From Siphonobacter sp047605205 (GTDB lineage: Bacteria > Bacteroidota > Bacteroidia > Cytophagales > Spirosomataceae): DNA of 16,403 bases. The stretch lies in NCBI GenBank assembly GCA_047605205.1, contig JASGGE010000089.1, positions 1-16,403 on the forward strand. The letters run 5' to 3'. Under the pieces are notes generated by a model that worked only from the letters and a program-made list of their open reading frames with translations, ran no database searches and was not told the origin of the DNA. Below are positions 1-7,518 of this stretch, piece after piece. Every line of letters starts with the position of its first letter. Within the stretch, counting starts at the first letter, position 1. Both the position numbers and the translations under genes were made by a program.

Positions 1-1163
1 CTTCCCGAAGTATATATACCCTTCAATTTTGGCTGCTTTGTGCCAGTAATTTTTTATTTACGGCCAGCTTTAATATGATGATTCCTGAGTTACCCGGCTA
101 TCTATCTGCATTGGGTGGACGGGAATATGTAGGGTTAGTCATTAGTTTATTTACCTTAACGGCAGGTATTTCCAGGCCATTTTCCGGAAAATTGACTGAT
201 ACCATTGGGCGTGTTCCGATTATGGCTTTTGGTTCGCTGGTGTGTTTTGTTTGCGGATTACTATATCCATTCATGACCAGTGTCTTTGGGTTCTTGTGGC
301 TTCGGCTATTCCATGGTTTTTCAACGGGATTTAAACCCACTGCTACTTCAGCATACATTGCCGATGTTGTTCCCGAAGATCGAAGAGGGGAAGCAATTAG
401 TGTATTAGGCATTTCGGCCAGTATCGGCATGTCGGCAGGGCCACCACTGGGAAGCTGGCTGGTGAGCTGGTCATCCATCAATACCATGTTTTACGTTTCA
501 TCCGTGTTCGCGTTATTATCGATTGGAATCCTGATGAACCTGAAAGAAACACTTGTGCGGCGGCAACGATTTACTCCCCGGTTATTATTCATTCGTAAAG
601 AAGAAATAATTGAGCCGAAAGTATTAGCTCCGGCATTGGTAATGCTGCTGACTAGTTATGCTACCGGATTAATTCTAACGGTTGGCCCGGATTTGTGTCT
701 TGCTGTTGGAATTGAGAATAAGGGCTTATTCTTTATGACTTACACCTTATCATCATTGCTGGTGAGGTTAGTCGCTGGAAAAGCCTCAGACCGGTACGGA
801 CGCGTAGCCGTGTTGCGAGTTTCAATTGCTATTCAGGTAGTAGCTATGTTTGGTTTAGCGTTTACGGGTAGTGCCTGGCAAGTATTAACGTTGGCCTTTC
901 TATTCGGCATTCCCTGGGGATTGAATAGCCCGGCATTGCAGGCCTGGACAGTGGACTTATCTGATCCTATGTTTCGGGGTAGAGCGGTAGCTACTACGTA
1001 TATCGCTTTAGAAGTGGGTATCGGTATCGGAGCATTTACTTCGGGTTTTTTACATAATCATCTCAAAAACAGCTATCAAATTAATTTTCTGATTTGCAGC
1101 GTTATTACGTTAATGGCTTTGGTATATGTAGGTCTGCGAAAATCACCCGCATTGAAATATTAA
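1..1163 (+). CDS. MFS efflux permease, 5' end outside the window
   Basis: Inner-membrane secondary transporter of the major facilitator superfamily (MFS_1), probably a proton-driven drug or metabolite efflux permease; the substrate cannot be told. The frame is open from base 3, so 386 residues are visible and the true start lies left of the window. The Met at base 75 is internal: the preceding residues (…QFWLLCASNFLFTASFN) read as the rest of the first membrane helix. Two copies of the loop motif A, GKLTDTIGR (186-212) and GKASDRYGR (777-803), mark the two six-helix halves. The usual charged loop after helix 4 (PEDRRGEA) is also present. The frame ends in TAA at 1161-1163 and the 63-residue gene starts 60 bases on, so the two may be co-transcribed. 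The family call is firm; efflux as the direction is inference. Confidence 0.9.
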   Translation, partial: SRSIYTLQFWLLCASNFLFTASFNMMIPELPGYLSALGGREYVGLVISLFTLTAGISRPFSGKLTDTIGRVPIMAFGSLVCFVCGLLYPFMTSVFGFLWLRLFHGFSTGFKPTATSAYIADVVPEDRRGEAISVLGISASIGMSAGPPLGSWLVSWSSINTMFYVSSVFALLSIGILMNLKETLVRRQRFTPRLLFIRKEEIIEPKVLAPALVMLLTSYATGLILTVGPDLCLAVGIENKGLFFMTYTLSSLLVRLVAGKASDRYGRVAVLRVSIAIQVVAMFGLAFTGSAWQVLTLAFLFGIPWGLNSPALQAWTVDLSDPMFRGRAVATTYIALEVGIGIGAFTSGFLHNHLKNSYQINFLICSVITLMALVYVGLRKSPALKY

Positions 1164-1222
1164 AAAATCTGATACATATTTGGCTTAATACCGCAACTTG
1201 CAGATAGAAAACTCTGACGATT

Positions 1223-1414
1223 ATGTCTTTTGAAGAATACCTTACTCAGAAAAAAATAGATGTTTCGGCTTTTCAGGCTGCCGAGCCCAGTCGGTTTGCT
1301 GAATGGCAGCGTATTTTCAACGAAATTCACCCGGAGAGTTTTACCGCTCAAAAGAAGTTTCTCATCAATAGTACACGCCGAAACTATCTTCTAACTACAC
1401 CTCCTCAGAAATAA
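1223..1414 (+). CDS. Small conserved-looking hypothetical protein, 63 residues
   Basis: No function recognised. The predicted protein is soluble and mixed-charge, opening MSFEEYLTQKKID and closing with a basic stretch (TAQKKFLINSTRRNYLL). No signal peptide, membrane helix or cysteine motif is seen. I take it as real for three reasons. It fills the space between the MFS gene and a strong terminator in the same orientation. Its composition is protein-like (amphipathic pattern, several aromatics). The wording resembles short uncharacterised proteins I recall from Cytophagales genomes. The overlapping antisense frame (1160-1351) has no such support. It may share a transcript with the MFS gene. 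Confidence that it is coding is moderate to good; nothing is claimed about role. Confidence 0.7.
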   Translation: MSFEEYLTQKKIDVSAFQAAEPSRFAEWQRIFNEIHPESFTAQKKFLINSTRRNYLLTTPPQK

Positions 1415-1443
1415 GAAGAGGTAGTGAAAGCTTATAGTGAAGC

Positions 1444-1489
1444 AAAAAGAATCGCGTCTACAATTTAGTTGTGGACGCGATTCTTTTTT
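1444..1489. terminator. Bidirectional intrinsic terminator between convergent genes
   Basis: The arm at 1449-1461 pairs with 1471-1483: 13 bp with a single G·U wobble around a 9-base loop. The stem is flanked by A5 on the left (1444-1448) and T6 on the right (1484-1489), so transcripts from either side end in a U-tract. It lies between the 63-residue gene and the terC-family gene, which converge here. Confidence 0.85.
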
Positions 1490-1510
1490 GGGAACAGGCA
1501 AGCCATGAAG

Positions 1511-2311
1511 TTATGAATTTACTTCTTCAGATTCATCTTCGGGCATTTGACCATTCAGCTTTATCATGTCAATATTTCGCCGTAAACGCATATTCACTAA
1601 CTCAACTATTAGCGAAAAGGCCATTGCTACATACAGATATGCTTTGTTTACTTCCTGGTGGAACGACTCCGCTACGAGCATAATCCCAATAGCAATCAGG
1701 AAAGAGAGGGCCAGTATTTGTAGCGTTGGATTCCGGTTAATGAAGTTGGCAATGAGTCCTGAAAAAACCAGCATAATTCCCATTGATATCACAACGGCCA
1801 TAATCATAATCCAAACGTTTTCTACCAGCCCCACCGCCGTCAGTATACTATCGATTGAAAATATCATGTCAATCAGAATAATCTGAACAATGGTCATTCC
1901 GAGGGTCGAAAATTTGGGAGAACCACCTTCAGCACTTTCGGCGGTGGCCTCGAGTTTATGGTGAATTTCGCTGGTACTTTTAGCAATCAGAAATAAGCCA
2001 CCTCCTAACAAAATCAAATCTTTCCAGCTAATTCCTACGGGATTCTGAGTACCGTGTTCGTGCAAAAAGGAAATTTCAAATAGTGGCGTGGTAAGGCGTA
2101 ATAACGAAGTAATTCCAAAAAGCAATCCAATTCTGAAGACCATTGCCAGCAGTAAGCCAATAGTACGGGCTTGCCGTTGTTGCCGGGGATCAAGCTTGCC
2201 AACCACAATCGAAATAAAAATAATGTTATCGACTCCCAAAACGATTTCCAGAAAGGAAAGAGTCAATAAACTAATCAGTACCGCAGGATCAGCCAAGTTT
2301 GGAAATACCAT
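1511..2311 (-). CDS. TerC-family integral membrane protein
   Basis: A polytopic inner-membrane protein of the TerC family (PF03741), 266 residues, the normal size for the short family members. Known relatives (Alx, TerC, YkoY/MeeY type) export Mn2+ or act in metal handling during stress and protein secretion; that role is assumed here, not shown. The two diagnostic acidic membrane motifs are present: FLEIVLGVDNIIF near the N-terminus (about residues 20-32) and IDMIFSIDSIL about 140 residues later. These fit the inverted-repeat architecture, with the Asp residues as putative metal ligands. About seven hydrophobic segments are visible, and the C-terminal tail is acidic (PEDESEEVNS). The start is the Met at 2309-2311 before FPNLADPAVL. 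The gene is monocistronic, divergent from the SDR gene and ended by the shared hairpin at 1444-1489. Confidence 0.93.
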   Translation of the reverse strand: MVFPNLADPAVLISLLTLSFLEIVLGVDNIIFISIVVGKLDPRQQRQARTIGLLLAMVFRIGLLFGITSLLRLTTPLFEISFLHEHGTQNPVGISWKDLILLGGGLFLIAKSTSEIHHKLEATAESAEGGSPKFSTLGMTIVQIILIDMIFSIDSILTAVGLVENVWIMIMAVVISMGIMLVFSGLIANFINRNPTLQILALSFLIAIGIMLVAESFHQEVNKAYLYVAMAFSLIVELVNMRLRRNIDMIKLNGQMPEDESEEVNS

Positions 2312-2444
2312 ATCGTTTCAAAATAAAGCGAAGCGGCATTAAGTGCTTCGGTTTTGTCAATTGTAGTTACAAGTGGGAAAGAAAACATGCCACTAATTGG
2401 AATGAATTTTTCAACAAATGTATAGGAAACTAAATTGATCAGAT

Positions 2445-3464
2445 ATGTCTAAACAACGTAATATTCTGTCTTTGGCTCTGGGAATTGGAGTCGCCGTGGC
2501 GGTTCGGCAATATGTTCGGGCAAAACGACATTTTGACTTTCGTAATAAAGTTATTCTTATTACTGGCGGTTCGCGTGGATTAGGGTTGGTCATTGCCCGT
2601 CAGCTGGCTTGCCGGGGTGCAAAGCTGGCACTTTGTGCCCGTGATGAAGGCGAACTGGCAAGAGCCGGGGAAATAATTGCCGAACTCGGTGCAGAAGTGG
2701 TTCCCTTTGTTTGTGACCTGACTAAACCGGAAAAGGTTGAGCACCTGATGGAAGAAGTGCTGAATTATTACGGCCGTATTGATGCACTGATTAATAATGC
2801 CGGTGTGATTCAGGTGGGGCCAGTTGAGAATATGTCGCTTCAGGAATATGACGAGGCGATGGAAACACATTTCTACGCCCCACTGCACGCCATTCGTGCC
2901 GTTTTACCTCATATGCAATCCCGCAAAACCGGCCGGATTGTAAATATTTCTTCTATTGGCGGAAAGGTAGCTGTACCGCATTTATTGCCCTATGTTGCCA
3001 GTAAATTTGCCTTAAGTGGATTATCAAAAGGGTTACGGGCAGAGTTAATAGAGCAGGGTATTTATGTCACAACAGTGTATCCGGGACTTATGCGTACGGG
3101 TAGCTCACGTAATGCAATCATTAAAGGCAAACACCAGCAGGAATATACCTGGTTTAAAATTGCCGATTCATTACCCTTATTATCCTTGAGTGCTGAAACA
3201 GCCGCAGAGCAAATTCTGGAAGGTTTACAGGACGGTCGGGCAGAAGTAGTAATCAGTTTCCCAGCTAAATTACTAGTACTGATGGATCACCTGTTCCCCG
3301 AACTAACCGCAAATTTGTTAGGAACCATTAATCGGTTCTTACCCGGTGCGGTACAGGACGTTACCAATCCTCGACGAAAAGGGTATCAAGTTGAAAATAA
3401 GTACAGCCATAATGGAGTTAGCGTTCCGACCAGCCAGGCGGCCATTACTAATAATGAACTATGA
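2445..3464 (+). CDS. Membrane-anchored short-chain dehydrogenase/reductase (SDR)
   Basis: NAD(P)-dependent oxidoreductase of the classical SDR family (adh_short), 339 residues; substrate unknown. The Rossmann glycine motif TGGSRGLG is at residues 40-47, with Arg44 and a basic ARD after the second strand favouring NADPH. NNAG is at 117-120. The catalytic Ser is at 169/170, and YVASK gives Tyr183 and Lys187. A hydrophobic stretch at about residues 7-20 followed by RQYVRAKR looks like a single N-terminal membrane anchor, so the enzyme probably sits on the cytoplasmic face of the inner membrane. It is longer than a plain SDR (about 250 residues) by this anchor and a C-terminal extension of about 80 residues with an amphipathic segment, as in lipid- or retinol-type SDRs. 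It starts 133 bases from the divergent TerC gene and its TGA is followed at once by a hairpin. Confidence 0.92.
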   Translation: MSKQRNILSLALGIGVAVAVRQYVRAKRHFDFRNKVILITGGSRGLGLVIARQLACRGAKLALCARDEGELARAGEIIAELGAEVVPFVCDLTKPEKVEHLMEEVLNYYGRIDALINNAGVIQVGPVENMSLQEYDEAMETHFYAPLHAIRAVLPHMQSRKTGRIVNISSIGGKVAVPHLLPYVASKFALSGLSKGLRAELIEQGIYVTTVYPGLMRTGSSRNAIIKGKHQQEYTWFKIADSLPLLSLSAETAAEQILEGLQDGRAEVVISFPAKLLVLMDHLFPELTANLLGTINRFLPGAVQDVTNPRRKGYQVENKYSHNGVSVPTSQAAITNNEL

Positions 3465-3466
3465 AT

Positions 3467-3500
3467 GAATAAAGGGTTTCGAATTCGAAACCCTTTATTC
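3467..3500. terminator. Perfect 34-base palindrome filling a convergent junction
   Basis: Bases 3467-3483 are the exact reverse complement of 3484-3500 (17 + 17), so a long hairpin forms on either strand. It lies 2 bases after the SDR stop codon and 1 base before the stop codon of the leftward oxidoreductase, occupying almost the whole 37-base junction. The stem contains an AAAGGG/CCCTTT block. The U-tracts are weak, but position and symmetry argue for a bidirectional terminator. Confidence 0.85.
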
Positions 3501-3501
3501 G

Positions 3502-4542
3502 TTATATGTGAACGACCTGCCCTGTTTTACTGCTCTTGTAAGCGGCTTCAATTACTTGTAGTTGAGTAATTACTTGCTCAGGGTTGACTTCTATGTCAGC
3601 ACCGTGTTCAATAGCATCAGCTACATTTTGGTAGAATAAACCCCAGTTTCCGGGGAGGCTTTCCTGGGTACGACGAATTTCTATTCCATCTAATTCGGTG
3701 TGAATGAGTCCCCATAATGCCTCGGATTCCACTCCAAAGTTAGGATGCCCGGGCATAATTTCCCCGGCCTTCAATTGATCTTCCTGAATATCTATTCCAG
3801 GTTTTAGAAAACTGCCCAGTTTACCATGCAGAATATAACGAGGCCCAGGCTCGCGTACCAGTAGGCTCGAGCGTAATCGTACCCGCAGGTTTTCATAAGC
3901 CAGCCGGATATCAAAGGCATCGTCAATACTGGTGCCTTCACGCTGTTTCCAGACTTCCGCTGAAACGGATTTTGGTTTGCCAAACAGTACTAAAGCCTGG
4001 TCCAGAATATGTGAACCTAGATCATATAAGGTTCCGCTTCCGGGCGAAGGCGTTTCTTTCCAGGCTTTTACATTCAGAATGGGTTTATAACGATCATATT
4101 GAGCTTCATAACTCACTAGTTCACCTAACTCACCGTTTGTTAATACCTGTTGAACCGTACGGAAATCGCTATCCCAGCGGCGATTATGATAAACCGTGAG
4201 AACCCGATTTTTCTCTTTTGCCAGACTAATTAATTCTTCAGCTTCTTCGACAGTAGGTGTAAAAGGCTTTTCAACAACTACGTGTTTTCCGGCCTGTAAA
4301 GCTTGGCGGGTATAGTCGGTATGTGTTTCGTTGGGGGTGTTGATAATTACCAGATCAATATTAGGCTCAGCCAGTAATTCTTCCAGCGAACGCACCACCG
4401 TAACAAAAGGGAAGGCTTCTGACGCTCGGTTTTTGGAGCGTTCGAATACATGCGTTAATTCAAAGGCTGGGTTAGCTAGTAGAAAAGGGGCGTGAAGATA
4501 ATGTGCTGAATCTCCGAAGCCTGCTAAAGCGGTGCGAATCAT
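3502..4542 (-). CDS. Gfo/Idh/MocA-family oxidoreductase
   Basis: A cytoplasmic NAD(P)-dependent dehydrogenase, 346 residues, the usual family length; relatives act on sugars, inositols and their derivatives. The N-terminal Rossmann fold begins MIRTALAGFGDSA, a slightly degenerate GxGxxG. The EKP signature is at residues 91-93, with Lys92 the usual catalytic/cofactor lysine. HNRRWDSD follows at 119-126. The C-terminal domain holds GTLYDLGSHILDQAL (about 170-184), with Asp174, His178 and Asp181 where this family places catalytic and substrate-binding residues. The HNRRWD/YDLGSH combination resembles the YdgJ/IolW-type subgroup (scyllo-inositol dehydrogenase-like), but the substrate is not assigned. 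It is divergent from the YkgJ-like gene with 123 bases between them. An 8-bp inverted repeat (4574-4581/4605-4612) lies in that gap; its meaning is unknown. Confidence 0.93.
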   Translation of the reverse strand: MIRTALAGFGDSAHYLHAPFLLANPAFELTHVFERSKNRASEAFPFVTVVRSLEELLAEPNIDLVIINTPNETHTDYTRQALQAGKHVVVEKPFTPTVEEAEELISLAKEKNRVLTVYHNRRWDSDFRTVQQVLTNGELGELVSYEAQYDRYKPILNVKAWKETPSPGSGTLYDLGSHILDQALVLFGKPKSVSAEVWKQREGTSIDDAFDIRLAYENLRVRLRSSLLVREPGPRYILHGKLGSFLKPGIDIQEDQLKAGEIMPGHPNFGVESEALWGLIHTELDGIEIRRTQESLPGNWGLFYQNVADAIEHGADIEVNPEQVITQLQVIEAAYKSSKTGQVVHI

Positions 4543-4653
4543 AGGTGAGCTATTTCTTGTTGTCCAGAGTGTTAAGCCTAAGCATGTTGAAATAGAATCT
4601 TCTTTTAGGCTTTATAAAGAAATGTAAAAAACACTAAGCCAGGGGCGAACCCT

Positions 4654-4661
4654 TATTTTTG
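4654..4661 (+). promoter_or_regulatory. Bacteroidota -7 element (TATTTTTG) directly before a start codon
   Basis: TATTTTTG matches the Bacteroidota -7 consensus TAnnTTTG exactly. Only four bases (CATT) separate it from the ATG at 4666, so transcription should begin at or next to the start codon, giving a leaderless mRNA. No TTTG -33 element is visible at the expected distance. Confidence 0.5.
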
Positions 4662-4665
4662 CATT

Positions 4666-5127
4666 ATGAATGAGCGTTATGCTGAGCATAAGCGGTACCT
4701 TAATCGTTTAAAAGCTCGTAAACCTAAAAAACTCGACGAAGCTTTTGAAGCATTGCACGAGGAAGTTTTTGAGGAAATGGATTGTTTGAGCTGTGCCAAT
4801 TGCTGCAAAACGACTAGCCCGATTTTTACGGATGCTGATATTGAACGCATTGCCTGGCATCTTAGGCTACGGCCAGCGGACTTCATTAGCAAATATCTGC
4901 ATCTGGACGAAGACCGGCATTACGTATTAAACAGCTCTCCCTGTTTCTTTCTGGGGGCTGATAACTATTGCTCAATCTACGAGGTAAGACCTAAGGCGTG
5001 CCGTGAATATCCGCATACCAACCGCCGACGAATGCACCAGATCCTCACCTTAACGCTGGCGAATACCCAAATATGTCCGGCTGTAGCAATGATTGTTGAT
5101 CGCCTGGAAAAAGTGCTTCCTGCTTGA
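4666..5127 (+). CDS. YkgJ-family cysteine-cluster protein
   Basis: A small cytoplasmic protein (153 residues) of the YkgJ/UPF0153 family (PF03692), whose conserved cysteines bind zinc or an iron-sulfur centre; no reaction is established for most members. The signature CLSCANCC gives Cys40, 43, 46 and 47, followed by Cys93, Cys102, Cys112 and Cys137. The blocks CFFLGADNYCSIYEVRP and ACREYP are the typical second and third conserved segments. All eight cysteines expected for a metal cluster are present. The N-terminus is Lys/Arg-rich and probably helical. The ATG at 4666 is favoured because a -7 promoter element ends four bases before it. tsaE follows after 58 bases in the same direction, so the two may be co-transcribed. 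Confidence 0.9.
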   Translation: MNERYAEHKRYLNRLKARKPKKLDEAFEALHEEVFEEMDCLSCANCCKTTSPIFTDADIERIAWHLRLRPADFISKYLHLDEDRHYVLNSSPCFFLGADNYCSIYEVRPKACREYPHTNRRRMHQILTLTLANTQICPAVAMIVDRLEKVLPA

Positions 5128-5185
5128 ACCTTTTCGATTTTAAGTTTTTAATTGATACATAGCTGATCAGTCAACATCAATAAAC

Positions 5186-5614
5186 ATGCAGGAAAAAACC
5201 ATTTATTGCCCTTCATTGACAGAATTATCCGAAACGGCACGTCAGATTCTGGCTTTTGGGAAGGATCAGAATGTCTGGTTATTTGAGGGAGAAATGGGGG
5301 CCGGAAAAACCACCTTTATCAAAGCCTTATGTCGTGAATTAGGTGTGTTGCAAACCGTTCAAAGCCCGACATTTGGCTTAGTAAATGAATACCTGACGGA
5401 TCAGGGAGAGACAGTATATCATTTTGATTTTTACCGAATTAAGTCAGAAATGGAAGCTCTGGATATGGGTGTAGAAGAATACTTCGATTCGGGAGATTTC
5501 TGCTTTGTTGAGTGGCCCTCCAGGATTACCGGCTTATGGCCTGATGATCGTCTGGAAATAGAAATATCAGTAGACGAACAGCAACAGCGGATTTTCTTAC
5601 TGAAAAAATATTAA
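5186..5614 (+). CDS. tsaE: tRNA threonylcarbamoyladenosine biosynthesis ATPase TsaE
   Basis: TsaE is the ATPase that works with TsaB and TsaD to transfer threonylcarbamoyl to A37 of ANN-decoding tRNAs (t6A); it is cytoplasmic and generally essential. The 142-residue length is normal. The P-loop GEMGAGKTT is at residues 35-43, with Lys41 and Thr42. The family blocks SPTFGLVNEY (60-69), HFDFYRI (79-85) and FCFVEWPSR (105-113) are all present; Asp81 and Glu109 are the expected Mg2+/catalytic acids. The gene sits between the YkgJ-like gene and an ABC exporter, with a 35-base gap to the latter. tsaB and tsaD are not nearby. Confidence 0.96.
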   Translation: MQEKTIYCPSLTELSETARQILAFGKDQNVWLFEGEMGAGKTTFIKALCRELGVLQTVQSPTFGLVNEYLTDQGETVYHFDFYRIKSEMEALDMGVEEYFDSGDFCFVEWPSRITGLWPDDRLEIEISVDEQQQRIFLLKKY

Positions 5615-5649
5615 TTGCTTCCTGATTAAAATCCGACCCCTGCTGAACC

Positions 5650-7425
5650 ATGACTAACCCCTACATAAATATGCTTCGAACGGCCTGGCATTATGCTCGG
5701 CACGAACGAAAGCGATATTTGCTGATATACATTCTCTTTATTCTTTCCAATTTGGTCGAAGCCTCTTTGCCTTTTCTATTAGGGTGGTTGGTTGACAAGT
5801 TACAACAGGATGGTTCTCAGGCTATTCGTTATGCTATCTGGTATTCAGTAGGGTATCTGATCATACGATTGGTTTTCTGGCTTTTCCACGGCCCTGCCCG
5901 GGTGCTGGAACGTGAGCTGGCTTTTAACTTAAGTCGTAATTTTTTACAGGAACGATACCATCAGGCCCTGCATTTGCCCGTCAAATGGCATCAGGATCAT
6001 CATTCCGGAGCAACCATTAACCGGATTCGTAAAGCCTACGAAGCTTTGAAAGAATTCTTCCAAAATGGCTTCATGTATCTGCATGCCTTTGCGAAGTTTC
6101 TGTTTTCGCTGGGGGCTATGCTCTATTTTTCTCCTTTATATGGTTGTATTGGCGTAATTATTGGTGTGTTTACACTTTGGATCATCTTCAAATTTGATAA
6201 ACCGTTTGTCCGCACACTCGATGAGGTAAACGAACGCGAACACGTGGTTTCGGCCACTTTATTTGATAGCCTTTCCAATATCATTACGGTTATTACCTTA
6301 CGGCTGGAGAAGAGCATGGAAACAGGGCTAATGGGAAAAGTTGCAGCTATTTTTTCGCCCTTTCGTAAAAATGCGGTTATTAATGAGTGGAAGTGGTTTA
6401 CGGCCGAGCAATTAATCGCTTTGATTTATACCATCATCACGCTGGGCTATATCTACCAAAACTGGAACCCTTCACAGGTTTTTTACGTAGGTGGTTTGGT
6501 AACGCTGCTGGGTTATGTAAATCAATTCACTAGTGTTTTTCAGGATGTAGCCTGGCAATACACAGACATTGTACGGTTTAATACTGACCTGATGACGGCT
6601 CAGGACATCGCCGAAGCCTATCAACAGCAACATCGCCCGGAAGGAACACAACCCTTACCTGAAAATTGGCAAAATATTGAGCTAGGCCAGTTTTCATTTT
6701 CGCATCAGGAAGATCGACCCAGTTTGACAAACCTCAATATTCATATTCAGCGAGGCCAGAGGATTGCATTAGTTGGTGAAAGTGGGAGTGGAAAAAGTAC
6801 CTTGCTTGCCTTATTAAGAGGCCTATATCAACCCGAATCAGGATATCACTTTTCCATTGATGGGCATCCTGCCACTGATCTAACGCCGCTTTACGAAACA
6901 GTTACGTTATTTCCTCAGGAACCCGAAATTTTTGAGAATACGATTCTGTATAACATCACGCTAGGCTTACCTTTCGAAGAAGAGAAGCTCCTGGAGGTTT
7001 GTGAAATTGCTCATTTTCAGGATGTAGTTGAGCAATTACCTAATGGCTTTGAATCTAACATTCAGGAAAAAGGAGTTAATCTTTCAGGGGGGCAGAAGCA
7101 GCGGCTGGCACTTGCCCGTGGCATTCTGGCCGCTCAGGGCAGCCAGATTGTGCTATTGGACGAACCTACTTCGAGTGTAGACCCTCGAACCGAGGCCCTT
7201 ATTTACGAACGCCTGTTTAGTGCCTTTGCGGATAAGGCCGTGATTTCTTCTTTGCACCGGCTACACCTGCTTCGGCAGTTTGATTATGTCTACGTATTAG
7301 ATAAAGGGCACATTGCCGAAGAGGGGACATTTGATTGGTTACGAAAAAATGGACTGCTTTTTCGGGAGCTCTGGCGGCATCAGGAAGCGACTAATCCAAT
7401 GGATTTTAGAAATCTACAAGCGTGA
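5650..7425 (+). CDS. ABC exporter half-transporter, fused membrane and ATPase domains
   Basis: A type-I ABC exporter subunit (591 residues) with the membrane domain first and the nucleotide-binding domain second; it should act as a homo- or heterodimer exporting lipid, drug or peptide, substrate unknown. Hydrophobic segments lie near residues 24-45, 62-80, 142-161, 165-181, 252-270 and 276-292, giving the usual six helices. The ATPase domain is intact: Walker A GESGSGKST (376-384), Q-loop Gln423 in FPQEPEIF, signature LSGGQ (478-482), Walker B ending in Asp504-Glu505, D-loop SSVD (508-511) and H-loop His536. The catalytic Glu is present, so this is not a degenerate half. It follows tsaE closely (35 bases) with no visible promoter, consistent with read-through transcription. 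Confidence 0.94.
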   Translation: MTNPYINMLRTAWHYARHERKRYLLIYILFILSNLVEASLPFLLGWLVDKLQQDGSQAIRYAIWYSVGYLIIRLVFWLFHGPARVLERELAFNLSRNFLQERYHQALHLPVKWHQDHHSGATINRIRKAYEALKEFFQNGFMYLHAFAKFLFSLGAMLYFSPLYGCIGVIIGVFTLWIIFKFDKPFVRTLDEVNEREHVVSATLFDSLSNIITVITLRLEKSMETGLMGKVAAIFSPFRKNAVINEWKWFTAEQLIALIYTIITLGYIYQNWNPSQVFYVGGLVTLLGYVNQFTSVFQDVAWQYTDIVRFNTDLMTAQDIAEAYQQQHRPEGTQPLPENWQNIELGQFSFSHQEDRPSLTNLNIHIQRGQRIALVGESGSGKSTLLALLRGLYQPESGYHFSIDGHPATDLTPLYETVTLFPQEPEIFENTILYNITLGLPFEEEKLLEVCEIAHFQDVVEQLPNGFESNIQEKGVNLSGGQKQRLALARGILAAQGSQIVLLDEPTSSVDPRTEALIYERLFSAFADKAVISSLHRLHLLRQFDYVYVLDKGHIAEEGTFDWLRKNGLLFRELWRHQEATNPMDFRNLQA

Positions 7426-7440
7426 ACCAACGGACTCAGC

Positions 7441-7448
7441 TATCTTTG
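7441..7448 (+). promoter_or_regulatory. Bacteroidota -7 element for thrA, with a leader of about 65 bases
   Basis: TATCTTTG matches TAnnTTTG exactly and lies 15 bases after the ABC gene's stop codon. Transcription would begin near 7453, leaving a leader of about 65 bases before thrA. In that leader AAGCTC (7464-7469) can pair with GAGCTT (7479-7484), and GGCC (7494-7497) with GGCC (7502-7505). Neither is followed by a U-tract. No -33 TTTG is seen. Confidence 0.5.
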
Positions 7449-7518
7449 CGGCTCTCAATCCCCAAGCTCATACCCCAGGAGCTTATGTACTTGTGGCCAG
7501 CAGGCCGTTTCTTAGCTT

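Noticed and set aside
75..77. ATG at 75 as the start of the MFS gene
   Set aside because: The same frame is open back to base 3 and encodes a plausible first membrane helix, so the Met is internal and the real start is outside the window.
98..487. 129-residue open frame on the minus strand
   Set aside because: Antisense to the MFS gene in its conserved N-terminal half; the reading is Pro/Asn/Ser-rich without motifs, a typical shadow.
2415..2422. TACATTTG on the minus strand as a promoter for the terC-family gene
   Set aside because: It fits TAnnTTTG but lies about 100 bases upstream of the start with no -33 partner; a chance match in AT-rich DNA cannot be excluded.
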